A stretch of 11,286 bases of DNA, taken from NCBI GenBank assembly GCA_022360105.1, contig JAKSDL010000161.1, positions 1 through 11,286 on the forward strand. The letters run 5' to 3'. The notes beneath the pieces are model-generated. The model was not told the DNA's origin. It ran no database searches and worked only from the letters and a program-made list of their open reading frames with translations. Positions 1-5,328 of the stretch are shown piece by piece. Each line of letters starts with the position of its first letter. Within the stretch, counting starts at the first letter, position 1. The position numbers and the translations under genes were made by a program. Origin of the DNA: Pseudomonadota bacterium. GTDB lineage: Bacteria; SAR324; XYD2-FULL-50-16; JAHJRI01.

Positions 1-1
1 A

Positions 2-439
2 CCAGGAACTTACACGGAATTATTTTTTCTGGATGAGGCCACTGCCTTTGCTGCCGGACACAGACCCTGCGGGGAATGCAGGAGAGAGCGTTATCAGGAA
101 TTTAAGGATTTGTGGGTAAAAGCAAACCTGGATCAACCGGCAAAACAAGTGAAAGTGTCCGAAATCAATACCTTCATGCACAAAGAACGTGTCCATCGCG
201 GTCGGAAAGTTACCTGCAGGTACGCCTTTGATAAATTGCCAATTGGTTGTATGTTCGCTATAGGAGAGGCTGTGTATTTAAAATCACAGGGAGGGGTCTT
301 TCAGTGGTCTTTCAACGGGTATAACCCGTTGCGACAATTTGATGTCACAGACAAAGTAAGCGTGTTGACACCCCAATCGGTAATCAAAGTCTTCGAGCTG
401 GGATTTACTCCACAAATTCATGAAAGCGCCTGTTTTTAA
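2..439 (+). CDS. Conserved hypothetical protein (AGHRPCxxCRR family), C-terminal part; 5' end outside window
   Basis: The frame is open from the first complete codon at position 2, so the gene starts upstream of the window and 145 C-terminal residues are visible. The segment begins PGTYTELFFLDEATAFAAGH and runs straight into RPCGECRRERY, followed by EINTFMHKERV and, near the end, LTPQSVIKVF...GFTPQIHESA. From memory this pattern belongs to a widespread bacterial family of unknown function. The CxxC within HRPCGEC plus nearby His and Arg residues suggests a small metal-binding or structural site, but that is inference. The gene ends 56 bp before the M48 peptidase gene on the same strand, so the two could be co-transcribed. 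A TTG at 110 would give a shorter frame but would cut off the conserved motif, so it is not a plausible start. Function is unknown. Confidence 0.75.
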   Translation, partial: PGTYTELFFLDEATAFAAGHRPCGECRRERYQEFKDLWVKANLDQPAKQVKVSEINTFMHKERVHRGRKVTCRYAFDKLPIGCMFAIGEAVYLKSQGGVFQWSFNGYNPLRQFDVTDKVSVLTPQSVIKVFELGFTPQIHESACF

Positions 440-465
440 TAAAATATCGTTATTATTTTTATCCA

Positions 466-479
466 GTTTGTTAACAAAC
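466..479. promoter_or_regulatory. 14-bp perfect palindrome upstream of the M48 gene
   Basis: GTTTGTTAACAAAC is its own reverse complement and lies 16 bp before the M48 start codon. A dimeric repressor or similar could bind here. The core TGTTAACA recurs in the dyad in front of the lipoprotein esterase gene at 3903-3922. The regulatory role is inference; the palindrome itself is certain. Confidence 0.35.
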
Positions 480-495
480 GAATCTAATAAAATCT

Positions 496-1596
496 ATGTC
501 CACACAAAAAACCGTTCTTAACAATATCAGCGCGAAAGCATGGGAGCATCCTGCTGACAAGGCAGCCTTGTCTGCTTTGCAAAAAATTCCCGGGGTTAAT
601 GTTCTGCTTAAAAAGTTTGTCGGGATAACTACCGAAAAATCACTAAAACTGGCGACCCTGGCTTCCGCCATTCGCACGTCAGACAAGCAGTTTCCCAAGA
701 TACACAACTTGCTGAAAGAAGCCTGTGAGATACTCGACATCCACGAAGTACCAGAACTTTATGTGGCCCAGGACCCATTTATGAACGCAGGGGCTGTGGG
801 AGTCGAAAATCCTTTTATTATCCTTAACTCGTCGGTGGTTGAAAAACTAACTGACAAGGAAATTCTGGCTATAATCGGTCATGAGTTGGGGCATTGTCTG
901 AGCGGCCATTTGCTATATAAAACCCTGCTGTACCTGTTGATCAATCTGTCCATTTACAAGCTGAATATACCCTTGAGCGGCTTTGCTATCACTCCGATTA
1001 TCCTGGCGTTAAAAGAGTGGGACCGAAAAAGCGAATTAAGTGCTGATCGTGCCGGACTGTTGGTAGTGCAGGAGCCAAGTATCCAGTATTCCTTGTTGAT
1101 GAAAATGTCCGGGGGATCTGAATACTCACAAATGGATGTGAACGAGTTTTTTAGCCAGGCTGCCGAATATAAAAATATGGATGGGTTGACAGACAATGTT
1201 CACAAATTACTCAATTTGATGATGCTGAGTCATCCATTCCCGGTCCTCAGGTTGACTGAGCTCAAAACCTGGGTGGACAGTGGCGGATATGACGCAATGC
1301 TGGGAGGAGACTACTTAAGGCGCGGAGAAAAGGAGAAGCAATTTAGCAATTTGAAATCAGCAGCCAAACAATACAGGGAAGACATCGACAATTCCCAGGG
1401 ACCTTTGGCAAATATTGCTTCTGGAATTTTTGGCGCTGTTGACACCGTTTCTGAAAAAGCAGCTGACTTGAAAGATAAGGCAACAGAAGGTATTTTCGGT
1501 GCGGTTGATACGGTATCAGACAAAGCTTCCGATTTAAAAGGCAAGGCGACAGATGCCTGGAGCTCCATATTCAATAACAAGGATAAGGAGCAATAG
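496..1596 (+). CDS. M48 family zinc metallopeptidase with C-terminal tandem repeats
   Basis: A 366-residue protein of the M48 (HtpX/Ste24-like) peptidase class. The zinc site is HELGH at residues 129-133, extended as HELGHCLSGH. The third ligand is expected at Glu180 in ELSAD. These are the two metal motifs of the family. Residues about 142-172 are hydrophobic and could form one or two membrane segments or a hairpin that holds the enzyme at the membrane; there is no signal peptide. The N-terminal part (HPADKAALSALQKIPG and then FPKIHNLLKEACEILDI) matches a recognisable M48 subgroup in my memory. Residues 310-331 and 332-353 are a tandem pair of 22-residue amphipathic repeats rich in Lys, Asp and Ala, unusual for M48. 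The ATG at 496 has no clear Shine-Dalgarno sequence, but the protein aligns from here. The likely role is quality control of membrane or cytoplasmic proteins; the substrate is unknown. Confidence 0.9.
   Translation: MSTQKTVLNNISAKAWEHPADKAALSALQKIPGVNVLLKKFVGITTEKSLKLATLASAIRTSDKQFPKIHNLLKEACEILDIHEVPELYVAQDPFMNAGAVGVENPFIILNSSVVEKLTDKEILAIIGHELGHCLSGHLLYKTLLYLLINLSIYKLNIPLSGFAITPIILALKEWDRKSELSADRAGLLVVQEPSIQYSLLMKMSGGSEYSQMDVNEFFSQAAEYKNMDGLTDNVHKLLNLMMLSHPFPVLRLTELKTWVDSGGYDAMLGGDYLRRGEKEKQFSNLKSAAKQYREDIDNSQGPLANIASGIFGAVDTVSEKAADLKDKATEGIFGAVDTVSDKASDLKGKATDAWSSIFNNKDKEQ
1423..1554 (+). repeat. Two in-frame 66-bp tandem repeats in the M48 C-terminus
   Basis: Copy 1 is 1423-1488 and copy 2 is 1489-1554. 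Each encodes 22 residues of the form GIFGAVDTVS-(E/D)-KA-(A/S)-DLK-(D/G)-KAT-(E/D). Comparing the copies codon by codon, 6 codons are identical, 12 differ synonymously and 4 change the residue, mostly conservatively. The duplication is therefore old at the DNA level but conserved as protein. Each unit should form an amphipathic helix, resembling lipid-surface or LEA-like helices. Confidence 0.9.
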
Positions 1597-1614
1597 TTGA
1601 TTTGATGGGAAAGC

Positions 1615-1669
1615 GCTCCGGGATTTGGAAAAAATGGTGTAATAAATGATTGACCTCATAATCCGGAGC
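1615..1669 (+). terminator. Possible bulged hairpin after the M48 gene
   Basis: GCTCCGG (1615-1621) pairs with CCGGAGC (1663-1669). The stem continues through a bulged G as ATT (1623-1625) with AAT (1660-1662), giving ten pairs. The loop of about 34 nt is long and the following sequence is AT-rich but without a solid T run. It may end M48 transcription or may simply be a structured element; it is weak as an intrinsic terminator. Confidence 0.3.
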
Positions 1670-1716
1670 CTGTTAATTAAAACGCAATGACACAAATTGT
1701 TCATCTAAAAATAGTC

Positions 1717-1782
1717 TCAAAAACAAATCATTTTATCTCTTAAAATGGCAATAACAATAAATCGAACAGCCTTGAGCTGCAT
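1717..1782 (-). CDS. Possible 21-codon minus-strand small ORF with strong RBS
   Basis: On the minus strand the sequence GCGGAGGTAATATG (1793 down to 1780) gives a consensus Shine-Dalgarno sequence and an ATG at the same spacing as the small gene at 2101. The frame runs MQLKAVRFIVIAIL and ends in CF before a TGA, 21 codons in total. It shares with the 74-residue protein a short basic start followed by RFI and a hydrophobic stretch (KAVRFIVIAIL against KKRFIMFSIL). It may be a truncated relic of an inverted duplicate, a short membrane peptide, or non-coding. Translation is not shown by the sequence. Confidence 0.3.
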   Translation of the reverse strand: MQLKAVRFIVIAILRDKMICF

Positions 1783-1793
1783 ATTACCTCCGC
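1780..1793 (-). repeat. Left copy of 14-bp inverted RBS/start repeat
   Basis: CATATTACCTCCGC on the plus strand is the exact reverse complement of GCGGAGGTAATATG at 2090-2103. A plus-strand transcript covering both sites could form a 14-bp duplex hiding the ribosome binding site and start codon of the small gene at 2101. Confidence 0.85.
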
Positions 1794-1843
1794 CTCCAGT
1801 CTCCGTATTTCCTTTCTAGAAAATCTCATTTTTCATTACATTT

Positions 1844-1858
1844 GATGATTTTTCCGTG
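1844..1858 (-). repeat. Left copy of a 15-bp inverted repeat (14 of 15 identical)
   Basis: Read on the minus strand this is CACGGAAAAATCATC. The plus-strand counterpart is CACGGAAAGATCATC at 2069-2083. It lies upstream of the inverted start block in the same order as on the plus strand, but 50 nt away rather than 6 nt, as if sequence had been gained or lost in one copy. Confidence 0.7.
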
Positions 1859-1885
1859 GTGTATACCTACGCTTAAAAACCGGTT

Positions 1886-1936
1886 GCAGGTCCTTACTGC
1901 GGAACGGCAGGTTTAGCGTTTGATGAGCGGACCTGC
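1886..1936 (+). ncRNA. Hairpin A of a candidate structured leader
   Basis: GCAGGTCC (1886-1893) and GGACCTGC (1929-1936) are perfect complements, enclosing 35 nt that could form a small inner stem (CTGC with GCAG). The 3' arm overlaps the 5' arm of the next hairpin at 1933-1974, so the two foldings compete. That arrangement is typical of switching leaders; the regulatory role is inference. Confidence 0.45.
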
Positions 1937-1974
1937 AGTCTTCCATTTATAAACCGATACTTAATGGACTGCAG
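1933..1974 (+). ncRNA. Hairpin B, mutually exclusive with hairpin A
   Basis: CTGCAGT (1933-1939) pairs with ACTGCAG (1968-1974). After a three-base bulge on the 5' side, CCATT (1943-1947) pairs with AATGG (1963-1967), for 12 pairs and a 15-nt loop. Its 5' arm reuses 1933-1936 of hairpin A. A further short complement, GGACT (1966-1970) with AGTCC (1986-1990), offers another alternative pairing. Confidence 0.45.
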
Positions 1975-2012
1975 TTATGGGATCAAGTCCGGCATCCAAA
2001 ACCAACTAGTCA

Positions 2013-2039
2013 ATGACGCCTGTTTGGACTCAGGGTCAT
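2013..2039 (+). ncRNA. Hairpin C of the leader
   Basis: ATGAC (2013-2017), a bulged G, and CCTG (2019-2022) pair with CAGG (2031-2034) and GTCAT (2035-2039), giving nine pairs around an 8-nt loop. This is a compact, stable-looking element about 60 nt before the small gene's start codon. Confidence 0.45.
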
Positions 2040-2042
2040 AAG

Positions 2043-2073
2043 CTGTGAAGCTCGCTGTGTTTTACCTTCACGG
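2043..2073 (+). ncRNA. Hairpin D, just upstream of the small gene's RBS
   Basis: GTGAAG (2045-2050) pairs with CTTCAC (2066-2071), and the flanking CT and GG add a U-G and a C-G pair. The loop is 15 nt. The hairpin ends 17 nt before the GGAGG at 2092. It overlaps the start of the 15-bp repeat at 2069-2083. Confidence 0.45.
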
Positions 2074-2083
2074 AAAGATCATC
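2069..2083 (+). repeat. Right copy of the 15-bp inverted repeat
   Basis: CACGGAAAGATCATC matches the minus-strand block at 1844-1858 with one mismatch. It precedes the ribosome binding site by 6 nt. Confidence 0.7.
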
Positions 2084-2089
2084 GTTTCA

Positions 2090-2103
2090 GCGGAGGTAAT
2101 ATG
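2090..2103 (+). repeat. Right copy of 14-bp RBS/start repeat; functional RBS of the small gene
   Basis: GCGGAGGTAATATG contains a full GGAGG Shine-Dalgarno sequence five bases before the ATG at 2101. It is by far the strongest ribosome binding site in the window and fixes the start of the small gene. Its perfect inverse is at 1780-1793. Confidence 0.85.
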
Positions 2104-2325
2104 ATACCAAAAAAACGATTTATTATGTTTTCAATACTGGTTTTTGGAATGATAACGGGTCTAATATTCTTTGGAACCAGGTCGACAAAAGTTCAAACAG
2201 GGGTTGGATGTCGTTTTGAACGTCGAGCAGTTATGGACAATCAGCCGGAAAAAATAGAACTCATAAGGTTGATTGAATCGGTTGGGAAAAAAAGCAATTG
2301 TTCCAACCTGATAAAGTCAAATTAA
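2101..2325 (+). CDS. Small membrane-anchored protein of unknown function
   Basis: A 74-residue protein that I do not recognise. It begins MIPKKRFIMFSILVFGMITG: a short basic head followed by a hydrophobic segment at residues about 7-25. This fits an uncleaved membrane anchor or a signal peptide without an obvious lipobox. The remaining roughly 50 residues are polar, with two cysteines (Cys37, Cys67) and a charged stretch (QPEKIELIRLIES). Reality as a gene is supported by the consensus GGAGG at 2092-2096, a long structured leader and a strong hairpin terminator eight bases after the stop, so it forms a self-contained transcription unit. It faces the lipoprotein esterase gene end to end. A type I toxin-like membrane peptide is possible given the structured leader, but its polar tail is longer than in known ones; this is speculation. 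Confidence 0.6.
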   Translation: MIPKKRFIMFSILVFGMITGLIFFGTRSTKVQTGVGCRFERRAVMDNQPEKIELIRLIESVGKKSNCSNLIKSN

Positions 2326-2332
2326 CTGGCAT

Positions 2333-2376
2333 AACCCAGGGTCATGTTAGCACGCTTGCACGCCCTGGGTTGTTTT
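2333..2376 (+). terminator. Intrinsic terminator of the small gene
   Basis: AACCCAGGG (2333-2341) pairs perfectly with CCCTGGGTT (2363-2371) and is followed by GTTTT. The nine-pair GC-rich stem with a short T run fits a rho-independent terminator for the plus-strand gene ending at 2325. On the minus strand the stem lies beyond the esterase stop, but no T run follows it there. Confidence 0.65.
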
Positions 2377-2400
2377 AAGGATCTTTTGCTTAAGTCATTT

Positions 2401-3861
2401 CTAATCCAAAAAATCATTCAAAATTTCGTTGATTGTGTCTTCCACCATGGTTTCTCCCTCATAGGTTCCCGGAGCACAAACCACATCTGTGTGATACAAT
2501 TTGTTTATAATTTTGCCCAAAGTCTCGTTAAAACATCTTAACTCTAACGTGTGGCCGGCTTTCCCAATAATTCTGAGTTGGCTGTTATTGCCACAGTTTT
2601 CGGTAGTCGTACAGGATTGCACCGAATGGCAGGTTTTATAAGGGTCGTTTGTTGGAGATTGATTGGGATTTAAAGCCTGACACATTCTGGTGGTCATTTG
2701 GGTTGGAGCGATTTCATCCGAGCTACCCTGTACCATAAAGTAATCCGGATAACTACCAGGATTGGGGTTAATTAATGTGGGAAAGCTGTTGCTCTCGACA
2801 AGGGAAAGGCCGGTATCGATTTGTGTGACTTTCGATGCCCCGGGTTGGTTGACGAACTTGACCACGAGCGGTTTAACGTCATTATAACTGTCTTTATACA
2901 AACCTTTGGACTTCGATTGATCAATAAAGAACTTAAAATCGGTGGCAGGGTACATTAATACGGCTTTGTTGATCTCCTTGGGGAAATTGGTGGCTAAAAA
3001 TCCAGCCAGATGTCCACCGGCAGATTGACCGTAAACAGACAGTTTTTTCTTTCCCGGTTCTTTGCCGTATTGAGCTGACATGCCGTAGTTTTGTCCGTAT
3101 TTATAAACCCAGTCCTTGGCGGCAATAATATCCTCAAGCATTTTTTCTCCATCTGCTCTATTGCACTCGGGACGTGCATCTTGATGATCAAGCAGGCGAT
3201 AATAAGCTGCAAATACAATGTATCCTTTATCTGTCAGATTCGTCCCGGTAATTTCAATACTAAGAGGAGCACCGGGTCCCCAAGCCTTCCACCCCCCGCC
3301 AAAGAAGAACAGGATCGGTTTTAAATTCCGGCCGTTCGCTTGGTTTTTAAGAATATTCATTTCCAGATCGCAGTGATCAGCCTTTCTGAAATTGACTTTT
3401 TTCAGGAAAGGTCGTGTTTTCTTGGTCTGGTCAGGAACCATGATATTTATTCGTGCTCCCATGGAAAGAGTCCATTTGGTTTCTCTAAATGAAGAGGAAG
3501 TATCCAGGTGAGTCCACGAGTCCGGATTACCAATGTGTAACCTGGTCCTGTCGTCGTTTAAGAGATTGTTGCGGCAGTAAGTTGTGTAACCCTGGGCGTA
3601 ATAGGGAAAGGGATTTTGACAGCCTGCATCGCTGTAGAATTCCTGCTCGTCAGTTTCATCAGGATTTTGTACAAGTTTACAAGCATTGTCATCCTTATAG
3701 TAGAAGGGTTCATGGTCCATATCCCGCAAAAACTCTGTTTCAATGGCTTTGCACTCCAAACATTTTGTTTTGTCCTCGCCAACAAACAAGCAGGAACATC
3801 CTTGTAAAACCAATAATACCAATGTTGATATCAATAAAATCAAACAAGTTTGAGTTCTCAT
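2401..3861 (-). CDS. Cysteine-rich secreted lipoprotein esterase, alpha/beta-hydrolase fold
   Basis: A 486-residue predicted carboxylesterase of the alpha/beta-hydrolase superfamily (BD-FAE/HSL-like branch). The N-terminus MRTQTCLILLISTLVLLVLQ followed by GCS is a lipoprotein signal with the acceptor at Cys22 (LQGC; Gln at -2 is atypical). The oxyanion motif is FGGGW at residues 187-191, where relatives usually have HGGGW. The nucleophile elbow is YGQSAGGH with Ser280. Asp382 (GSSDE) and His437 (KAGHT) complete a plausible triad. About 16 cysteines fit an exported, disulfide-bonded protein. At 486 residues it is much longer than the usual ~300. The extra length includes about 120 residues ahead of the fold and a Cys-rich insert (residues about 394-423) between Asp382 and His437. 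The start is supported by AAGGAG seven bases before the ATG. A TATAAT (-10) at 3890-3895 lies under a dyad at 3903-3922. The substrate is unknown. Confidence 0.85.
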   Translation of the reverse strand: MRTQTCLILLISTLVLLVLQGCSCLFVGEDKTKCLECKAIETEFLRDMDHEPFYYKDDNACKLVQNPDETDEQEFYSDAGCQNPFPYYAQGYTTYCRNNLLNDDRTRLHIGNPDSWTHLDTSSSFRETKWTLSMGARINIMVPDQTKKTRPFLKKVNFRKADHCDLEMNILKNQANGRNLKPILFFFGGGWKAWGPGAPLSIEITGTNLTDKGYIVFAAYYRLLDHQDARPECNRADGEKMLEDIIAAKDWVYKYGQNYGMSAQYGKEPGKKKLSVYGQSAGGHLAGFLATNFPKEINKAVLMYPATDFKFFIDQSKSKGLYKDSYNDVKPLVVKFVNQPGASKVTQIDTGLSLVESNSFPTLINPNPGSYPDYFMVQGSSDEIAPTQMTTRMCQALNPNQSPTNDPYKTCHSVQSCTTTENCGNNSQLRIIGKAGHTLELRCFNETLGKIINKLYHTDVVCAPGTYEGETMVEDTINEILNDFLD

Positions 3862-3889
3862 TGTTCATCTCCTTTTTGAACTGGTGAAA

Positions 3890-3895
3890 ATTATA
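3890..3895 (-). promoter_or_regulatory. Probable -10 element of the esterase promoter
   Basis: On the minus strand this is a perfect TATAAT, 28 bp upstream of the start codon. No good -35 is found at 16-18 bp spacing; that position is occupied by the dyad at 3903-3922, as expected for a regulated promoter. Confidence 0.5.
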
Positions 3896-3902
3896 AGCGC
3901 TG

Positions 3903-3922
3903 CCATATTGTTAACATATTGG
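3903..3922. promoter_or_regulatory. 20-bp dyad over the -35 region of the esterase gene
   Basis: The sequence has the form CCA-N3-TGTTAACA-N3-TGG, symmetric at 14 of 20 positions. It is centred about 30 bp upstream of the transcription start inferred from the -10 at 3890-3895, a position where a repressor would block polymerase or an activator would replace a -35. The core matches the palindrome at 466-479. Confidence 0.4.
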
Positions 3923-4156
3923 AGGATAAAAACAATTATTTTTTTTTAACATGATTATACTTTTGAGGATTAAGAATCCCCGAATCATTCTTGATTCGTG
4001 CATTACATTCCCAAAATCATTTTCAAGAATTATTGTTTCAATAAACCTCTTTTATTCCTATAATTTTGAAATAGTTTACACCTACTGTTAGCCGGAAAGG
4101 AAATATAAGAATTCTTTACGAAACATTCCGATTATCAAAATTTATGAGTTATCAAC
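3923..4156. other. Intergenic region between divergent esterase and CYTH genes
   Basis: AT-rich and without a reading frame. It contains the inverted repeat CGAATC-N6-GATTCG at 3981-3998, a possible operator. A perfect TATAAT at 4059-4064 has a weak upstream hexamer TTTCAA 17 bp away (4036-4041), which may serve the CYTH gene with a leader of about 90 nt. Nothing else stands out. Confidence 0.35.
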
Positions 4157-4702
4157 ATGGCTAGAAATATTGAAATCAAGGCAAAAGTGGATGATGTTGC
4201 ATTTTGCCTGAAAGAAGCCCGTGAGCTTTCAGGTCTGCCAGGGCAAGAAATAGTGCAGGAAGACTATTTTTTTAACTGCAGCAATGGTCGTCTTAAATTG
4301 AGGGTACTGTCGGAAGATCGCGGAGAGTTGATCTTTTATAATCGTGCCGATCAGAAAGGTCCTAAAACCAGCGAGTATCATATATCCTTGACCGGTGAAC
4401 CAGACAATTTGAAGCGGTTACTAGAACGGTCATATGGTGTAAAGGGAGTGGTAAAGAAAACCAGGCAGTTGTTTTTGGCAGGTCGCACACGTATTCATAT
4501 CGACCAGGTAGAACATCTGGGGGATTTTCTGGAGTTCGAAGTGGTTTTAGCTGAAAATGAAGATAGTGACATTGGTGAGGTGGAAGCCAGAAAGTTGATG
4601 GAACAATTTAACATCAGTGATCATCAACTGATAAGCCATGCCTATGTGGATTTATTAATTGATCAACAAAAAAAAGACTGTTCCGGAAATGAACCAAGTT
4701 AA
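4157..4702 (+). CDS. CYTH-domain protein (class IV adenylate cyclase CyaB / inorganic triphosphatase type)
   Basis: A 181-residue single-domain CYTH protein. Members form a beta-tunnel that binds a triphosphate with Mg2+ and either cyclise ATP (CyaB) or hydrolyse triphosphate substrates. The N-terminal signature is EIKAK at residues 6-10, the EIKAR-type variant of the ExExK motif usual in the CyaB-like branch. Further charged tunnel strands follow: QEDYFF (34-39), RLKLR (45-49), ELIFYNR (57-63), KKTRQLF (100-106), TRIHID (111-116), LGDFLEFE (121-128) and HAYVDLL (161-167). All family landmarks are present and the length is normal. There is no good Shine-Dalgarno sequence before the ATG. The last 14 bases overlap the DUF5946-type gene, so the two are probably translated together. 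Sequence alone does not tell cyclase from triphosphatase; triphosphatase activity is common in this group. Confidence 0.85.
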   Translation: MARNIEIKAKVDDVAFCLKEARELSGLPGQEIVQEDYFFNCSNGRLKLRVLSEDRGELIFYNRADQKGPKTSEYHISLTGEPDNLKRLLERSYGVKGVVKKTRQLFLAGRTRIHIDQVEHLGDFLEFEVVLAENEDSDIGEVEARKLMEQFNISDHQLISHAYVDLLIDQQKKDCSGNEPS

Positions 4703-5192
4703 ATGCATTGGCTGCGGCGGTCTGTTCCCGGATAAAGAAGGTCCGGTGCATCGCTACATGGAATCTTGTCCAGGTTGTTGGGAGGTGTATGGAACCATCC
4801 TGGCTCGGGAGTATAGTGATCCGGACTATTATCCGGTTCACCGAATGTCTGTGGATTGCTATGCTATTCAACATCCGGGGACACCTTCACCCCAAAGCAT
4901 TCAGTCGGTAGGAACCCATTTGATTCGCCTTTCATTGTTTCTGGAGGGGGGACTGAATCAGAACCAAGCCAATAACGCCATGCTCAAAGCCATCAAACAA
5001 AAAGAAAATTTTGTTTGGCTGGAACCTCCCGAATCGAGAGGCGAGATAACAGTGATTGATGTGGTTGACGCAAACAGCGCCAAAGAGCATATCAAACTGG
5101 TTAAACAATGGGCTGAATCAGCATGGGAAGCCTGGTCGATCCATCACTCAACTGTGAAAAGCTGGATGCGGTATCAAATTTGTCCAAAATAA
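4689..5192 (+). CDS. DUF5946-type protein with Cys/His metal-ligand pattern
   Basis: A 167-residue protein from the ATG at 4689 that matches the pattern I associate with DUF5946. Its N-terminal part carries CIGCG (Cys6, Cys9), HRYM (His21) and SCPGCW (Cys27, Cys30), a likely zinc-ribbon-like site. It is followed by AREYSDPDYYPVHRMSVDCY and AIQHPG, the other conserved block. The C-terminal half is helical with no membrane segment, so it is probably cytoplasmic. The ATG lies inside the end of the CYTH gene (14-bp overlap). A TTG at 4659 would add ten residues that precede the conserved domain, so the ATG is preferred. The ribosome binding site is weak, consistent with translational coupling. 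Molecular function is unknown. Confidence 0.8.
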   Translation: MNQVKCIGCGGLFPDKEGPVHRYMESCPGCWEVYGTILAREYSDPDYYPVHRMSVDCYAIQHPGTPSPQSIQSVGTHLIRLSLFLEGGLNQNQANNAMLKAIKQKENFVWLEPPESRGEITVIDVVDANSAKEHIKLVKQWAESAWEAWSIHHSTVKSWMRYQICPK

Positions 5193-5328
5193 TCGAAATG
5201 AATCGGGACTAGCCACATCAACAGTACATCGACGTTTTCTATCAATTTTCCTAACAGTATGAATAAACAAGCCCGGAAGATGTGTGCAGGCGGACCGATA
5301 ATGACTTGGATAACAAAGTAAGTGGAAA
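5193..5328. other. Spacer between the DUF5946-type and spermidine-synthase-like genes
   Basis: The 136 bp hold no reading frame, convincing terminator or promoter. The downstream gene has only a weak AAGTAAGTGG before its ATG. Read-through from the CYTH/DUF5946 pair is possible. Confidence 0.3.

Larger units (their letters stand above)
1597..2100. other. 504-bp gene-poor region with multiple hairpins
   Basis: No long reading frame is present on either strand. The region contains four clear inverted repeats, at 1886-1936, 1933-1974, 2013-2039 and 2043-2073. A longer bulged one lies at 1615-1669 just after the M48 gene. It also holds a minus-strand copy of the ribosome-binding/start block used by the small gene at 2101. 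The part from about 1886 onward looks like a structured leader RNA. I recognise no known riboswitch class. Confidence 0.6.

Noticed and set aside
1917..1940. Possible hammerhead ribozyme core (TGATGAG)
   Set aside because: No CGAAAC follows at the expected distance and the preceding base is not C.
1980..2025. Possible fluoride riboswitch (ATGACGCCTG resembles its 3' end)
   Set aside because: The required 5' GGCGT partner and the GGNGATGG block are missing; the segment pairs better with the CAGGGTCAT right after it.
3489..3887. 132-codon plus-strand frame opposite the esterase gene
   Set aside because: It is antisense to a gene with clear signal peptide and catalytic motifs, has no ribosome binding site, and its translation lacks recognisable features.
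4144..4164. Six-codon upstream ORF overlapping the CYTH start
   Set aside because: It has no ribosome binding site and such short frames occur by chance in AT-rich sequence.
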